Shown here piece by piece: positions 50,101 through 60,323 of a stretch of DNA of 64,000 bases (the first letter of the stretch is position 1; each line of letters opens with the position of its first letter). A program made the position numbers and the translations under genes. This stretch comes from Macrosoma leucophasiata (taxonomy: Eukaryota > Arthropoda > Insecta > Lepidoptera > Hedylidae): positions 2,480,001 through 2,544,000 of the forward strand of contig JAWQUS010000030.1 of the NCBI GenBank assembly GCA_036365455.1, read 5' to 3'. Under the pieces are notes generated by a model, which was given only the letters and a program-made list of their open reading frames with translations, made no database searches and had not been told where the DNA came from.

Positions 50101-50571
50101 ACTCCTCAACCATTTTCATACACTTGCCATTAACCTCACGTAAATACAATTAATGCACAGATAAGCTTTCGTGCAGAGACTGCGGCTTTAGAAGTTTTAA
50201 AAGCTATGCTCGTTTTACATTTTCTCGGTTATACGTAGAATAATGCAGATGTGCTCCTAATTTTCAAAGCTCAGATATGTTAAGTTTTAAGAGCTACAGT
50301 TGGAAGAAGTCTTGTTATTTTTTTTTATGTAATGGAAGTTGCAAACATTCATGCAGTTCACATTGATGTTAAGTGATGACTGCAGGCTATAGACACTTAC
50401 ACGAAGACCAAGGTCAAAATACTGTTTAAAGGAATTTTTCATAATAATAAATATGTCCACAAAATTACCGTGAAATTGCTTATTTATTTATTTAAATATA
50501 TGCACAAAAATTACCCATAAGGCGGATTTAACGGCACTATTTTTTTTAACATTTATATTTATGTTCCTGTT
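50101..50571 (+). repeat. Direct duplication, copy 2
   Basis: See 48,660. A SINE-A fragment (50,317-50,421) sits where the first copy has unique sequence. Confidence 0.6.
50317..50421 (-). mobile_element. SINE-A tail third
   Basis: T-run to CCAAGGTCAAAATAC. Confidence 0.7.
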
Positions 50572-50855
50572 TTTTTTATGTAATGGAAGTGGCAAACAAG
50601 CATGCAGTTCACATTGATGTTAAGTGATGACTGCAGCCTATAGACACCCACACAAAGACCAAGATCAAAATGCAGATGCGTTACCACTCCTGAGGCCTAA
50701 GGTGTTATGCCTCTGTGCCGGAAATTACAGTGCCGTACATTACCACCTGACCGGAACACGATAGTGCTGAACACTACCATTTAGCGACAAGTAAATTAGG
50801 TAATGCGGTAGTGCCTACGCCCGCGAGCTCCGTCACTGGAGCCCTACCACCAATA
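50571..50855 (-). mobile_element. SINE-A full length
   Basis: Close to consensus throughout. Confidence 0.85.
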
Positions 50856-50984
50856 AAACTTTTTAAATACGAGTGCATTTATGGATTAAAAATACTGGTT
50901 AGGGACACCCCTGGCCTGTATTTAAGAATTTTCCAATAGCACTATCATTTCGACTTATATACCAATACCTATATATGACACCAG

Positions 50985-51118
50985 ACAGTAATATAAACTT
51001 CGAACGTGGGATCTCAGGGTACATTAAATCTCCAATACCACTAAGCCACCAGGCGGTAATATAAATATTGAGCTCGGGACCTTAGGGTACGATATCCAAT
51101 ACCACAACGCCAACGCCA
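50985..51118 (-). repeat. Two tandem tRNA-like modules
   Basis: In reverse: CCGCCTGGTGGCTTAGTGGT (A box) ... CCCACGTTCGAAG (B-like box), then a second decayed version (51,052-51,118). Probably heads of a tRNA-derived SINE not otherwise seen here. Confidence 0.4.
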
Positions 51119-51406
51119 CATAAAGAATTTTAAATTGCAGTTACTGAAAAAGTAGGTAGGAACTTAATAAGAAAGACTTTATTTTGGATGCCTAATTAAA
51201 AACAAATTAATCAAGAACCGACTAGAAAATATACAGTAACATTTTACTTCATTCAAATCTTAATACAAGAGTGTATATTTAATCAATTAAAGATATATGA
51301 TATCCATAACAAGTATTATGTTCAATTATTAATTAAAATGTTCAATTAATGTAACAATCTACAGACTAAAAAGTGGTTGATTCTAGTTGAGGCAACTATA
51401 CCAATG
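51119..51406. other. No feature recognised
   Basis: AT-rich, unassigned. Confidence 0.3.
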
Positions 51407-51407
51407 T

Positions 51408-51591
51408 CAGAGAATATGTAATAATACTACGTATAGAATGGACACTTCGACGTCCCGCCCGATTTCCTCTGACCTCTTATGGGCGATGGTTGGTATTTTC
51501 TAAGTGCTACGCACACAGGTGCACGTATAAATACACGTCACTGATTGATGGCTGTGTAATAGAGACCAAATTAAGCGTTTGTATGGAATTA
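51408..51591. mobile_element. hAT-like MITE M1, copy 5, truncated
   Basis: CAGAGAATATGTAATAATAC to GCGTTTGTATGGAATTA; the CACACCGCGG end is missing. Confidence 0.6.
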
Positions 51592-51607
51592 TGTAAATGT
51601 TTGAATT

Positions 51608-51781
51608 ACCACTCCTGAGGCCTAAGGTGTTACGCCTCTGTGCCGGAAATTACAGGGACGTACATTACCACCTGACCGGAACACGATAGTGCTGAACACT
51701 ACCATTTAGCGGCAAGTATATTCGGTAATGCGGTGGTGCCTACGCCCGCGATCTCCGTCACTGGAGCTCTACCACCAGTAA
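51608..51781 (-). mobile_element. SINE-A 5' half
   Basis: ACCACTCCTGAGGCCTAAGG to CTCTACCACCAGTAAAA. Confidence 0.75.
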
Positions 51782-52169
51782 AATTTATTACTTCATAACT
51801 TTAACAAATTTTGAAGAGAAGTACCGGTTGAGTAAAAAAAAAATGAGTGGCACCATTTGACAATTGACAGATGACGTCAATAAGGAGAATGATACTGTTC
51901 CATACATTTCTGGGCCCAGGTATTAATACTGTACAAATTATGTCATCATACGTTATGTGACATTATATCCATATCTCTACTCTATGTCATAATATCCTGT
52001 AAGTAAAGATGTAAGCGTAAGCAATGTAAGCATGGCGAAACTAAACACAGATCATTAAATATTCAGAGGCCACGTCCACTGGCTTTCAGGCTATGGAGGT
52101 TGCGTCCGGAATTAACTGCGCTTAGTTTACTACAGTGATGAAAGCAAAATTGAATAGATTTTCATTTGT
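51782..52169. other. No gene; possible third relative of the 48.7/50.1-kb duplication
   Basis: GATCATTAAATATTCAGAG at 52,050-52,070 also occurs at 49,627-49,644; otherwise unassigned. Confidence 0.35.
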
Positions 52170-52395
52170 TATGTCATTTTTTCATGTAATGAAAGTGGCA
52201 AACCACCATGCAGTTCACATTGATGTTAAGTGATGACTGCAGCCTATAGACACTCACACAAACACCGAGATCAAAATGCAGATGTGTTATCACTCCTGAG
52301 GCCTAGGATGTTATGCCTCTGTGCCGGAAATTACAGGGCCGTACATTACCACCTTACCGGAACACGATAGTGCAAAACTCTACCATTTAGCGGCA
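52170..52395 (-). mobile_element. SINE-A lacking the outer head
   Basis: Inverted tail to TACCATTTAGCGGCA. Confidence 0.75.
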
Positions 52396-52826
52396 TCCTT
52401 CTCTAACTTTAACAGATTTCTTTAAGTTAAAGAGAAAGATGTGAAATGTTATAATAAGTTATACAAAAATATAAATTCATTATTTCAGTACATATTAGAA
52501 CATGTTTAAATAATACTCGTGGGTTTGAAGTGCTTACGAAAACCTGATGAATGCGTCGCCCACACATTTTTAACGTGAATACAGATTTATGTAGAGAGCT
52601 TAGTCGACAGCAAACATATTCATTTAATTTACTGTGAATGTAAATATACTGTGGATGTATGCCGTTTGGATGTGTAAGGTTGATGGTTCACGCAGCGGCA
52701 GCGTTTGTTTTATGTAGAAGGTCACATTTAAATATTTTTAAAAGGGTTTCGGAACGGTATTATAATAAATATAAACATACAAAAATATGGAAAAACTTGT
52801 ATAATCAAACTCATATTTGGTTAGAA
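52396..52826. other. No feature recognised
   Basis: A 64-codon plus frame (52,659-52,853) has no domain. Confidence 0.3.
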
Positions 52827-53161
52827 GCGTGCATGGCCCCGCGGCTGGTGTAGATCGAAAGCGATCTACTCGGTTAAGAGATACGGGCGCCGTCGCGATG
52901 GGTGACCGCTAGTGGCAAATTAAAATGCGCGTTTCCGTGCTTCGGAGGGCACCAGTCCCGGTTGCTATCGATAGATAGCAGTCGTTAAACCTTGTCGGAA
53001 GCCTTATGGGTTTGAAAACATCCGACCGCTGGTTGGCCACTAACCCGTATCTCCACCAACCCGCATTGGAGCAGCGTGGTGGAGTAAGTTCCAAGCCTCC
53101 TCCCAATAAGGGGAGAGACTCGTGCCCTGCAGTGGGACGTACCAAGGGTTGCCAATCATTA
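52827..53161 (+). mobile_element. SINE-C copy 4
   Basis: GCGTGCATGGCCCCGCGGCT head, decayed 5S-like A box, GATGGGTGACCGCTAGTGG, and an ATC-rich end 24 bp before the hAT duplication. Confidence 0.75.
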
Positions 53162-53721
53162 TGGAAATAAATTTCTCATTATATATCCCAATTAGGGTTG
53201 CTGAGGATTCCTCTTCCTCTTCCTCATAATGAGGAAATTCCGCAATATTTTGGGATACTCAACCGTTTCCGCATCCTCAAAAATTAAAATATAAAACCCT
53301 CTTCCGCTACCGCTTCCTCAAAATTTAAGAGGAATTTATGAGGAATTTTGTTGCGCATGCGCGTCGCGTATCGATGGCAACGCACACGCCGCAGCACGCT
53401 GCCAGGCCGAACAGGCGAGCGAGACCTTCCCACCCGCGCTGTTCCTTGATTGTTTGTTTTAATTTTATTGGCATACTTTATTTTGTTTATACGCGTACTC
53501 AACTTAAAAAATCACAATATTCGGGGCTTTACAGAAATGTATCTTTACAATACCTATCTTCTCTTCCATCAAATGTACCTGTATTATTTTATTTTGATTA
53601 ATAATATTCGACTTAAATACCTAATTAACAAAGAAATTAAGACTGCATTCTTATTTTCATTTCAATTCCTAAATTAAATTGTGTCATTCACTCATCTTTT
53701 TTTTTTGGTGTGCGTGTGTTT

Positions 53722-54985
53722 TTTTTATATCTGTAGGTTGACAGACAAGCAGACGGGCCACTAGATGGAAAGTGGTCACCGTCGCCTATGAACATTTGCA
53801 ACACCAGGGGAGTTGCCAACGCGCTGCCAGCCCTGCAGGACTCCTTTGACGCCATTTTTGAAGAACCTCTTAATGTAGCACCTAGGGAACACCTCAGAGG
53901 GAAGTTCGTTCCACAATTTACACGTTCTGGGCAAGAACGAACGTGAAAACCGCACCGTTGAGCACTGCCAGGTGTCCAGTCGGTGTGGGTGGAACTTCTC
54001 TCTTCGGCGGGTAGTACGGTGTAGGAAAATAGATGGTAGCACCATGTCAAACAGTTCAGCAGAACACTCACCATTGTAGAAACGGTACAACACGCACATA
54101 GTCCCAATGTCTCTGCGTGGGCTCAGATGTTCGAGCCTGTCAGTAAGTCCTGGATCGTTAACAATACGAACGGCGCGTTTTTGTAGGGAGTCAAGTGGAC
54201 CAAGCTAGTATTTGAGGGCTCCCGCCCACAAATTAGTATGAGTAGTAGTAGCTGCCCCGAAGTGAAAGTGAATACTGCCTGGCTTTGTTAAGCACCCCTA
54301 GCTTTTTGGATGCCAACTTGGTCTTACACTCAATGTGACTCCCGAATTGCACTTCGTTCGATATGTCAACGCCCAGGATACAGTTACTCTTACCAACGGC
54401 GATCGGAATGCCCTGGAACTGTGGTGCTACAATGCATGGCGTTTTTTTAGCGGTGAACGTGCAGACTTGTGTCCTCGAGGGGTTGAACTGCATTAAATTA
54501 AGTCGACCCCAATCCGAGACCCGCTCCAGAGAGTGCTCGATTTCAGACACAAGTCTAGTCCATCTTTCCTCGATAAGTGTCCGAGAGGCATTTGCACGGC
54601 TATTGTAGTGTGCATATCCCGTACTATCATCGGTCTAGCAATGAAAATTGGAGTTTTGCTCCAACATTTCATTGATAGCACAGAGCCTTGCGGCACACCA
54701 GCGTTGATAGGTAGTCTGTCTGAGCGCTGACAGTCAACTAAGACAGACAGAAAACTGGCTGTCCAGTTGCATAGCCTCTCGGGAAGACCGTAGGATGGAA
54801 GTTTCGCGAGAAGTGCCCTGTGCCAGACCCGGTCAAAGGCCTTAGCAATGTCGTTGTGTAGATATGTCACTGAACTCGTCCTTAACTGCGGGACCAATTT
54901 TGATGATTCTTTATAGTATGTGTTTTGAGAATGGTTTAGATTCATAGTAAAAATAATTAAAAGAGCATTTTTTAGTGGACCAACC
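53722..54985 (-). pseudogene. LINE-D copy 2: decayed reverse transcriptase
   Basis: Read on the minus strand, 54,987-54,493 shows NDIAKAFDRVWHRALLAKLP (first catalytic Asp) and INAGVPQGSVLS. The frame then shifts: the YADD-equivalent region (near 54,625-54,640) is in another frame, with the Tyr-Ala replaced. 54,550-54,233 continues with LERVSDWGRLNLMQFNPSRT and SNCILGVDISNEVQFGSHIE. After a gap, 54,099-53,776 gives the C-terminus (HRTTRRREKFHPHRLDTWQC, CKLWNELPSEVFP). Several frameshifts make it inactive. The endonuclease part is absent, so the copy is 5'-truncated, with T-runs at 53,695-53,729 marking its 3' end. Confidence 0.8.
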
Positions 54986-55103
54986 ACTACAAAAATATGT
55001 ATATATATATACTGAGTTAAGTAGATAGAGACAGGACAGCGGATTTTAGGTTGGGTCCGCTAGTATTTATATCTTCGTATCATCCTCTTCTCATCTTTCT
55101 GTA

Positions 55104-55471
55104 GCGCGCAAGGCCTCCCGGCTGTTGTAGAACGCAAGCGATCTACTCGATTAAGCGATACGGGTGCGGTAGAGTGTGTGACGGGTGACCACTAGTGGCA
55201 AATTAAAATGCGCATTTTCGTGCTTCGGAGAGCAGGTCGCCGACGGTCCCGGTTGCTATCGACAGATAGCAGTCGTTAAACCTTGTCGGAGGCTTTATGG
55301 GCGGTTTGAAAACATCCGACAGCGGGTTGGCCACTAACCCTTGCAAGTAACTCCACCAACCCGCATTGGAGCAGCGTGGTGGAGTAAGCTCCAGACCTCC
55401 CCTCAAGAAGGGGAGAGACTCGTGCCCAGTGCCCAGAAGTGGGACGTTTCAAGAGTTGCTATTATTATTAT
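55104..55471 (+). mobile_element. SINE-C copy 5, nested in the hAT-like element
   Basis: GCGCGCAAGGCCTCCCGGCT head, TTAAGCGATACGGGTGCGG and GACGGGTGACCACTAGTGG as 5S-like boxes, (ATT)n tail. Confidence 0.75.
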
Positions 55472-55610
55472 GTCATCTGCTTCCTCTTCCTCATCCTCTT
55501 CCTCATAAAAATATCCTCTTCCTCATCCGCATCCTCTAAATTGGCGCATCACAATTCCTCTTCCTCCTCCTCTTCCTCATAATCACTTCCTCAACAACCC
55601 TAATCCCAAT

Positions 55611-56039
55611 ATACCACAACGAACCAAGTGAAGTTCACCAAATAATTTGTTTTAAATTGGTCTACAAGGACACTTTTGCATTGTCGAGTTATAAGCTACC
55701 TAGAGAGAATGACTTATAATAATAATCCAATATGTATCAATAAATACCAATTTATTAATAATATTTAACGGATACGTGAATCATCAAATTTTTCAATTCC
55801 TTCATAGAAGAAAATGAAAAATCTGTTCGTCATAATCATAGTCATTCACTTAGCAGAAAAACTTACAAATAAAAATTTCCTTTTAGGACTAGATAGGTAT
55901 CAGGCGAAAGTATTACCTGGTCTAAAAAATGGTTAATGGCATATTATTATAATAGTTAATAGTTTTGGTTAAAAGATTGACCTTTCACTTCGGGGACCAA
56001 AGGTATGTAAGAAGTTACATTTTATTTTAATAGTAAGGG
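55611..56039. other. No feature recognised
   Basis: AT-rich, unassigned. Confidence 0.3.
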
Positions 56040-56160
56040 AGTTTAACAAGTAAGAGAGTTACGGGGCGTATGCTCTACGGCAAAAATTACCTTATGTAGC
56101 TGCCGGTAAAAGGTAGTGTTGATGACTATCATTCCGGTTAAACGGTGGTATATAGGTATA
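56040..56160 (+). mobile_element. Very diverged SINE-A
   Basis: GTAGCTGCCGGTAAAAGGTA and TTCCGGTTAAACGGTGGTA follow the SINE-A order. Confidence 0.4.
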
Positions 56161-56163
56161 GCA

Positions 56164-56362
56164 CTTTTTTTAATGTAATGGAAGTGGCAAACAAGCATGT
56201 AGTTCACATTGATGTTAAGTTATGACTGCAGCCTATAGACACTTACACAAAGACCAAGGTCAAAATTCAGATGCGTTACCACTCCTGACGCCTGAGGTGT
56301 TATCCCTCTGTGCCGAAAATTACAAGACCGTACATTATCACCTGACCGGCACACGACAGTGT
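56164..56362 (-). mobile_element. SINE-A 3' two thirds
   Basis: T-run and tail to ACCGGCACACGACAGTG. Confidence 0.75.
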
Positions 56363-56534
56363 TCACAAAGTAAATTTATTTCGTAGGTTCTGTATTATTT
56401 TCTGCTGAGGTTTATTTTCAACTTGGGGTGCTATTTTCAATATCAAAGGTGTTTGTTTACCTTCTAATATATTTTTTCATGTCACTAATCCCTATTTCCC
56501 TACTATTCATATTTAATTTAATATATTTAATATA

Positions 56535-56722
56535 TCCCTACTAATATTATAAATGCGAAAGTAACTCTGTCTGTCTGTTACCTTTTCACGTCGACGACAA
56601 AGGACTAAACCGATTTTAATTAAATTTGGTACAGAAATAGAGCTGACTTTGAGAAAGAACATAGGCTACTTAGTTATTTATAAAACGACTTCCACCCGGG
56701 CGAAGCCGCGGGCAACAGCTAG
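56535..56722 (+). mobile_element. Helitron-like element (HelE type)
   Basis: TCCCTACTAATATTATAAAT, (CTGT)n, then CCCGGGCGAAGCCGCGGGC and AACAGCTAG with T after it. The hairpin before CTAG is clear. Confidence 0.6.
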
Positions 56723-57388
56723 TCCACTATATATACTCAGGGCTGCTTATTTACAAATAAATTCAGCAAATGACCGCAACCAAAGTAAATCTGATTAACT
56801 TTTCCCATTAGATTTATTTTTTAATCTTTTATGCAATTTTTTAATTATTTAATTAATGAGATGAAACAATCATCTCATTAATCCATTAATAACTGAAGGC
56901 ACTTAATTTTTACACGTCCTATACTGTCAACCTTTATACAGGATGTTTGAACCAACCTTATTCCGCCAACGTTTAAAATAATTCTGTTCTCGCCATCCAT
57001 CACTGCACTCACAATTATCACAGCACTATACAATCACCACGTGTTATTTTTTTTCTAACGCCAATCCGCGTAACCATGGCAACGGCAGCACGGACGTCCG
57101 TTGTCCGCGGCAGTTGCCTCGCGACTGGAGATGAGGGGTGCTCACCCCACCTGTGGACCACTGCAGTCTCCCTAGCGTCATGATAAGTTACTCGTATTTT
57201 TCACACGTGAATTCACCATTTTTTTTAAATGCTGAAAATTTGAGTATTTAGTGCCTACGTGTTCTATTTTTGATATTTTATTTCTATTGATTGGTCTCTG
57301 GCGAATGTTTAAAGTGGTTGTGTGTTTAAATGGTATAGAATGTTTATTTTGATCAACTCATATACGTGGTGTGAAATAAATGTGTAAG
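56723..57388. other. No gene recognised; GC-richer island at 57,057-57,180
   Basis: CCATGGCAACGGCAGCACGG and GTCCGTTGTCCGCGGCAG stand out against AT-rich flanks. It could be a host regulatory or exonic remnant or a transposon scrap; no frame supports a gene. Confidence 0.3.
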
Positions 57389-57566
57389 GTTTTTTTTTGT
57401 GAAATGGAAGTGGTAAACAAGCATGCAGTTCACATTGATGTTAAGTGATGACTGCAGCCTATAGACACCCTCACAAAAACCAAGGTTAAAATGCAGATGC
57501 GTTACCAGTCCTGAGGCCTAAGGTGTTGTTGTGCCTCTGTGCCGGAAATTACAGGGCCGTACAGAG
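57389..57566 (-). mobile_element. SINE-A 3' half
   Basis: T-run to GGGCCGTACAG. Confidence 0.75.
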
Positions 57567-57734
57567 TTGTTCATTTGTGGTATATCTACCACGAGGATGA
57601 CTTGTTACGATTGGAAGCAATTACTTCTCATCTTTTGTTGTTTGCTACAAACAGGGTGAAAAATAAGGGCTAGTCCTAAACCTCCGCAGTTTCCTAATCC
57701 ATATGTCACGATATGTTTTTTTATAATATGTTTA

Positions 57735-57980
57735 ACTGGTGGTAGAGCCGCATTACCTAATATACTTGCCGCTAAATGGTAGTGTTCAGCACTATCGTGT
57801 TCCGGTCAGGTGGTAATGTACCCTGTAATTTCCCTGTAATTTCCGACACAGAGGCATAACACCTAATGCCTCAGGAGTGGCAGCGCATCTGCATTTTGAC
57901 CTCTGGTCTTGTGTGGGTGTCTATAGGCTGCAGTCATCACTTAACATCAATGTGAACTGCATGCTTGTTTGCCACTTTGC
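57735..57980 (+). mobile_element. SINE-A with head deletion
   Basis: ACTGGTGGTAGAGCC is joined directly to GCATTACCTAATA; the tail runs into the hairpin at 57,981. Confidence 0.8.
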
Positions 57981-58034
57981 CAGAGAATGCAGCGATATAT
58001 TCGTAGGTATACGAATATATCGCTGCATTCTCTG
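57981..58034. repeat. Perfect 25-bp hairpin
   Basis: 57,981-58,005 and 58,010-58,034 are exact complements (CAGAGAATGCAGCGATATAT... ) with a 4-nt loop. Confidence 0.9.
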
Positions 58035-58056
58035 TATTTTTTTTTATATGTAGTGT

Positions 58057-58095
58057 TTTTTTTTTGTTTCTCATGAAAATGGCAAACAAGCATAC
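58057..58095 (-). mobile_element. SINE-A tail scrap
   Basis: T-run and ATGGCAAACAAGCATA, fused to SINE-B. Confidence 0.55.
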
Positions 58096-58297
58096 AAATA
58101 CGCTTACGCTCACAGCCCCACATTAGGTATGAACCTGTGTCGTGGGTGCCGTTGTACACATACAACACATACACAAATACCCTGACCCGAAACAAATATC
58201 TGTAGGCCATACAAATATTTGTCCCGGTGCGGGGATCGAACCCGCGATCCTTCGAATCAAGCGGTCGTCTCACACCGCTGGACCAACTGGGTCGTCA
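58096..58297 (-). mobile_element. SINE-B copy 5
   Basis: Full head and body; minus strand. Confidence 0.8.
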
Positions 58298-58384
58298 ATA
58301 CAGTCTTTTATCTTCGATACTAATGGGACTGCAATTTCCTGGGAGTTTCCCATTTCCATCGTCGGAGTTTGGTGGTGTGCCCGA

Positions 58385-58535
58385 ATAAGTTCTTCAAAAA
58401 TGGCGTCAAAAGAGTCCTTCAGGGCTGGCAGCGCGTTGGCAACTCCCCTGGTGTTGCAAATGTTCATAGGCGACGGTGACCACTTTCCATCAGGTGGCCC
58501 GTTTGCTTGTCTGTCAATCTTCAGACATAAAAAAA
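58385..58535 (+). mobile_element. LINE-D copy 3, last 150 bp
   Basis: TTCTTCAAAAATGGCGTCAA to GACATAAAAAAAAAAG, plus strand with A-tail. Confidence 0.75.
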
Positions 58536-58619
58536 AAAGAAGTCAATAGACTCGCCATCAGTTACACGATGGCCACAGACCAATCAGCCTTCCTTTGGTT
58601 CCATAGTCGATGACCATGT

Positions 58620-58837
58620 CACACCGCGGACACTCCGCCAAAATTCCATACAAACGCTTAATTTGGTTTCTATTATACAGACATCAATCAGTAACGTGTA
58701 TTTATACGCGCACCTGTGTGCGTAGCACGTACAAAATACCAACCGTCGCCCATAAGAGGGGAAGGGGTTGAGTGATGCGGGCAAATCGGGCGGGACGTCG
58801 AAGTGTTTCTATACGTAGTATTATTACATATTCTCTG
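58620..58837. mobile_element. hAT-like MITE M1, copy 6
   Basis: CACACCGCGGACACTCCG to TACATATTCTCTG. Confidence 0.65.
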
Positions 58838-58854
58838 ACGATGGTGTCGGCTTA

Positions 58855-58912
58855 TATGCTTGAATACATGCATTTACTTCTGCCCACCCCTTCAAAGAAA
58901 AGCGGCGTGAAG
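58855..58912 (+). mobile_element. SINE-D tail scrap
   Basis: CATGCATTTACTTCTGCCCA, then CGGCGTGAAGTTTC. Confidence 0.5.
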
Positions 58913-59117
58913 TTTCTGATCTATTACAATAAATCACAAGACAGTCGCCCATTAGATCCACTTCAGTTCTGAAAGGAATGTAATACATTTATATGTTCAG
59001 CAGGAGTTCCTAAGTACTAGATCTAAAGTAGATTGAAGGCTAGATTGTGACTAGATTTCTATTAAGCGTACATTGCACGGTGGCTCATTCTTACTGCAAG
59101 CTTAAAACGAAAAAAAA

Positions 59118-59240
59118 AACGTAACTTCACGCCTGTAAATCCCGAAGGGGTAGGCAGAGGTTGCATGCATGCATTCAAGCATACATGCAAACACCCACGT
59201 GGTTCCTACGCCTGAGAGCTCCGTCACTAGAGCTCTGTGG
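59118..59240 (-). mobile_element. SINE-D tail joined to a SINE-A head
   Basis: SINE-D tail 59,118-59,205, SINE-A head 59,200-59,240 (GAGCTCCGTCACTAGAGCTC). Confidence 0.6.
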
Positions 59241-59282
59241 CTTGTTCACCAAATAGTTAAGTCATTCTTCCAGCAACTTCTT

Positions 59283-59575
59283 TTCACTGGTGGTAGAGCT
59301 CCTGTGATGGAGCTCGCGGGCGAAGGCACCACCGCATTACCTAATATACTTGCCGCTAAATGGAAGTGTTCAGCACTATCGTGTTAATTCGTGTTCCGTG
59401 TGTAGGGCCCTATAATTTCCGGCACAGAGGCATAACACCTTAGGCCTCAGGAGTGGTAACGCATCTGCATTTTGACCTCTGGCCATTGTGCGGGTGTCTA
59501 TAGGCTGCAGTCATCACTTAACATCAATGTGAACTGCATGCTTGTTTGCCACTTTCATTTAATAAATAAAAATGT
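59283..59575 (+). mobile_element. SINE-A full length
   Basis: Head CACTGGTGGTAGAGCTCC to tail TTTCATTTAATAAATAAA. Confidence 0.8.
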
Positions 59576-59666
59576 CTATAGGCCGCAATAGCAGCCACTA
59601 TATTTACACAATAATATGTTCGCGGAACTTTATAGGTATAATAGAATAGAATGATTAGAATAGAAT

Positions 59667-60278
59667 ACCTATAAATCAGTGCTTGCTGGGAATTGCGTGA
59701 ATGGAGCGTTGGGTAAGCTGCTAGAATCTAAACATCTCAGCCAGCGGGCTCGACTAGCCGTACATAATGCTGTACTTACTCCAACGCTTTTATATGGAAG
59801 CCAGAGCTGGGTATGCAGGAAAGAGCATGAAAGTAAGTTGAACGCGGTCGAGATGAGATCTTTGCGCAAGATCTGCGGTGTGTCACTCACCGATCGCGTT
59901 CGTAATGAAGATGTAAGAAAGAGACTTTGTGTGAATGATCGTATCGGTGTAAAAATGAAAAAAGGCATGCTCCGATGGTTCGGGCATATAGAAAGAATGT
60001 CGAATGAGCGAATGACTAAACAGATATACAATGCGAATGTGGATGGTTGCAGAGGCCCAGGAAGACCAAGACTGACCTACCATGACCAAATAGGTCGAGT
60101 TCTGTCTGATGGTGGAGTCAAAAGTCTTAGGAATCGGCGTGCATGTATGAAGAGAATGATGAAGGTAGACGAGGCACGAGAGGTTTGTCAGAACCGGGAT
60201 GTCTGGCGCTCTCCACTCTCTGCCTACCCCGTTAGGGACCTGGCGTGAAGATACATACATACATACCTATAAATCAGT
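59667..60278 (+). mobile_element. RTE-clade LINE 3' end with 14-bp duplication
   Basis: ACCTATAAATCAGT at 59,667-59,680 and 60,265-60,278 flanks a 584-bp 5'-truncated copy (59,681-60,264) ending GGCGTGAAGATACATACATA. The perfect duplication and open frame imply recent insertion. Confidence 0.85.
59681..60248 (+). pseudogene. C-terminal 189 codons of an RTE-type polyprotein
   Basis: The frame has LTPTLLYGSQSWVCRKEHES, EMRSLRKICGVSLTDRVRNE and KKGMLRWFGHIERMSNERM, then GCRGPGRPRLTYHDQIGRVL, and ends CQNRDVWRSPLSAYPVRDLA. This is the conserved C-terminal region after the RT domain in RTE-clade elements. No start codon of its own exists, because the element is truncated. A second copy of its last 70 codons is at 27,222-27,492. 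Confidence 0.8.
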
Positions 60279-60323
60279 TACCCACTAGACATATCGACTT
60301 CAACTTTGAAAGGATTTTAATAT

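Larger units (their letters stand above)
53185..55610. mobile_element. hAT-like composite element with 8-bp duplication
   Basis: ATCCCAAT at 53,185-53,192 and 55,603-55,610 is a perfect duplication. The ends TAGGGTTGCTGAGGA (53,193) and TCCTCAACAACCCTA (to 55,602) are inverted repeats. Arrays of TTCCTC lie just inside both ends, in the same orientation. The interior contains LINE-D copy 2 and SINE-C copy 5, so the original element was perhaps 0.8 kb. No transposase. Confidence 0.75.

Noticed and set aside
57057..57180. Host CpG-like promoter or exon
   Set aside because: GC-richer than its flanks but without an open frame, splice signals or core promoter pattern I can defend.
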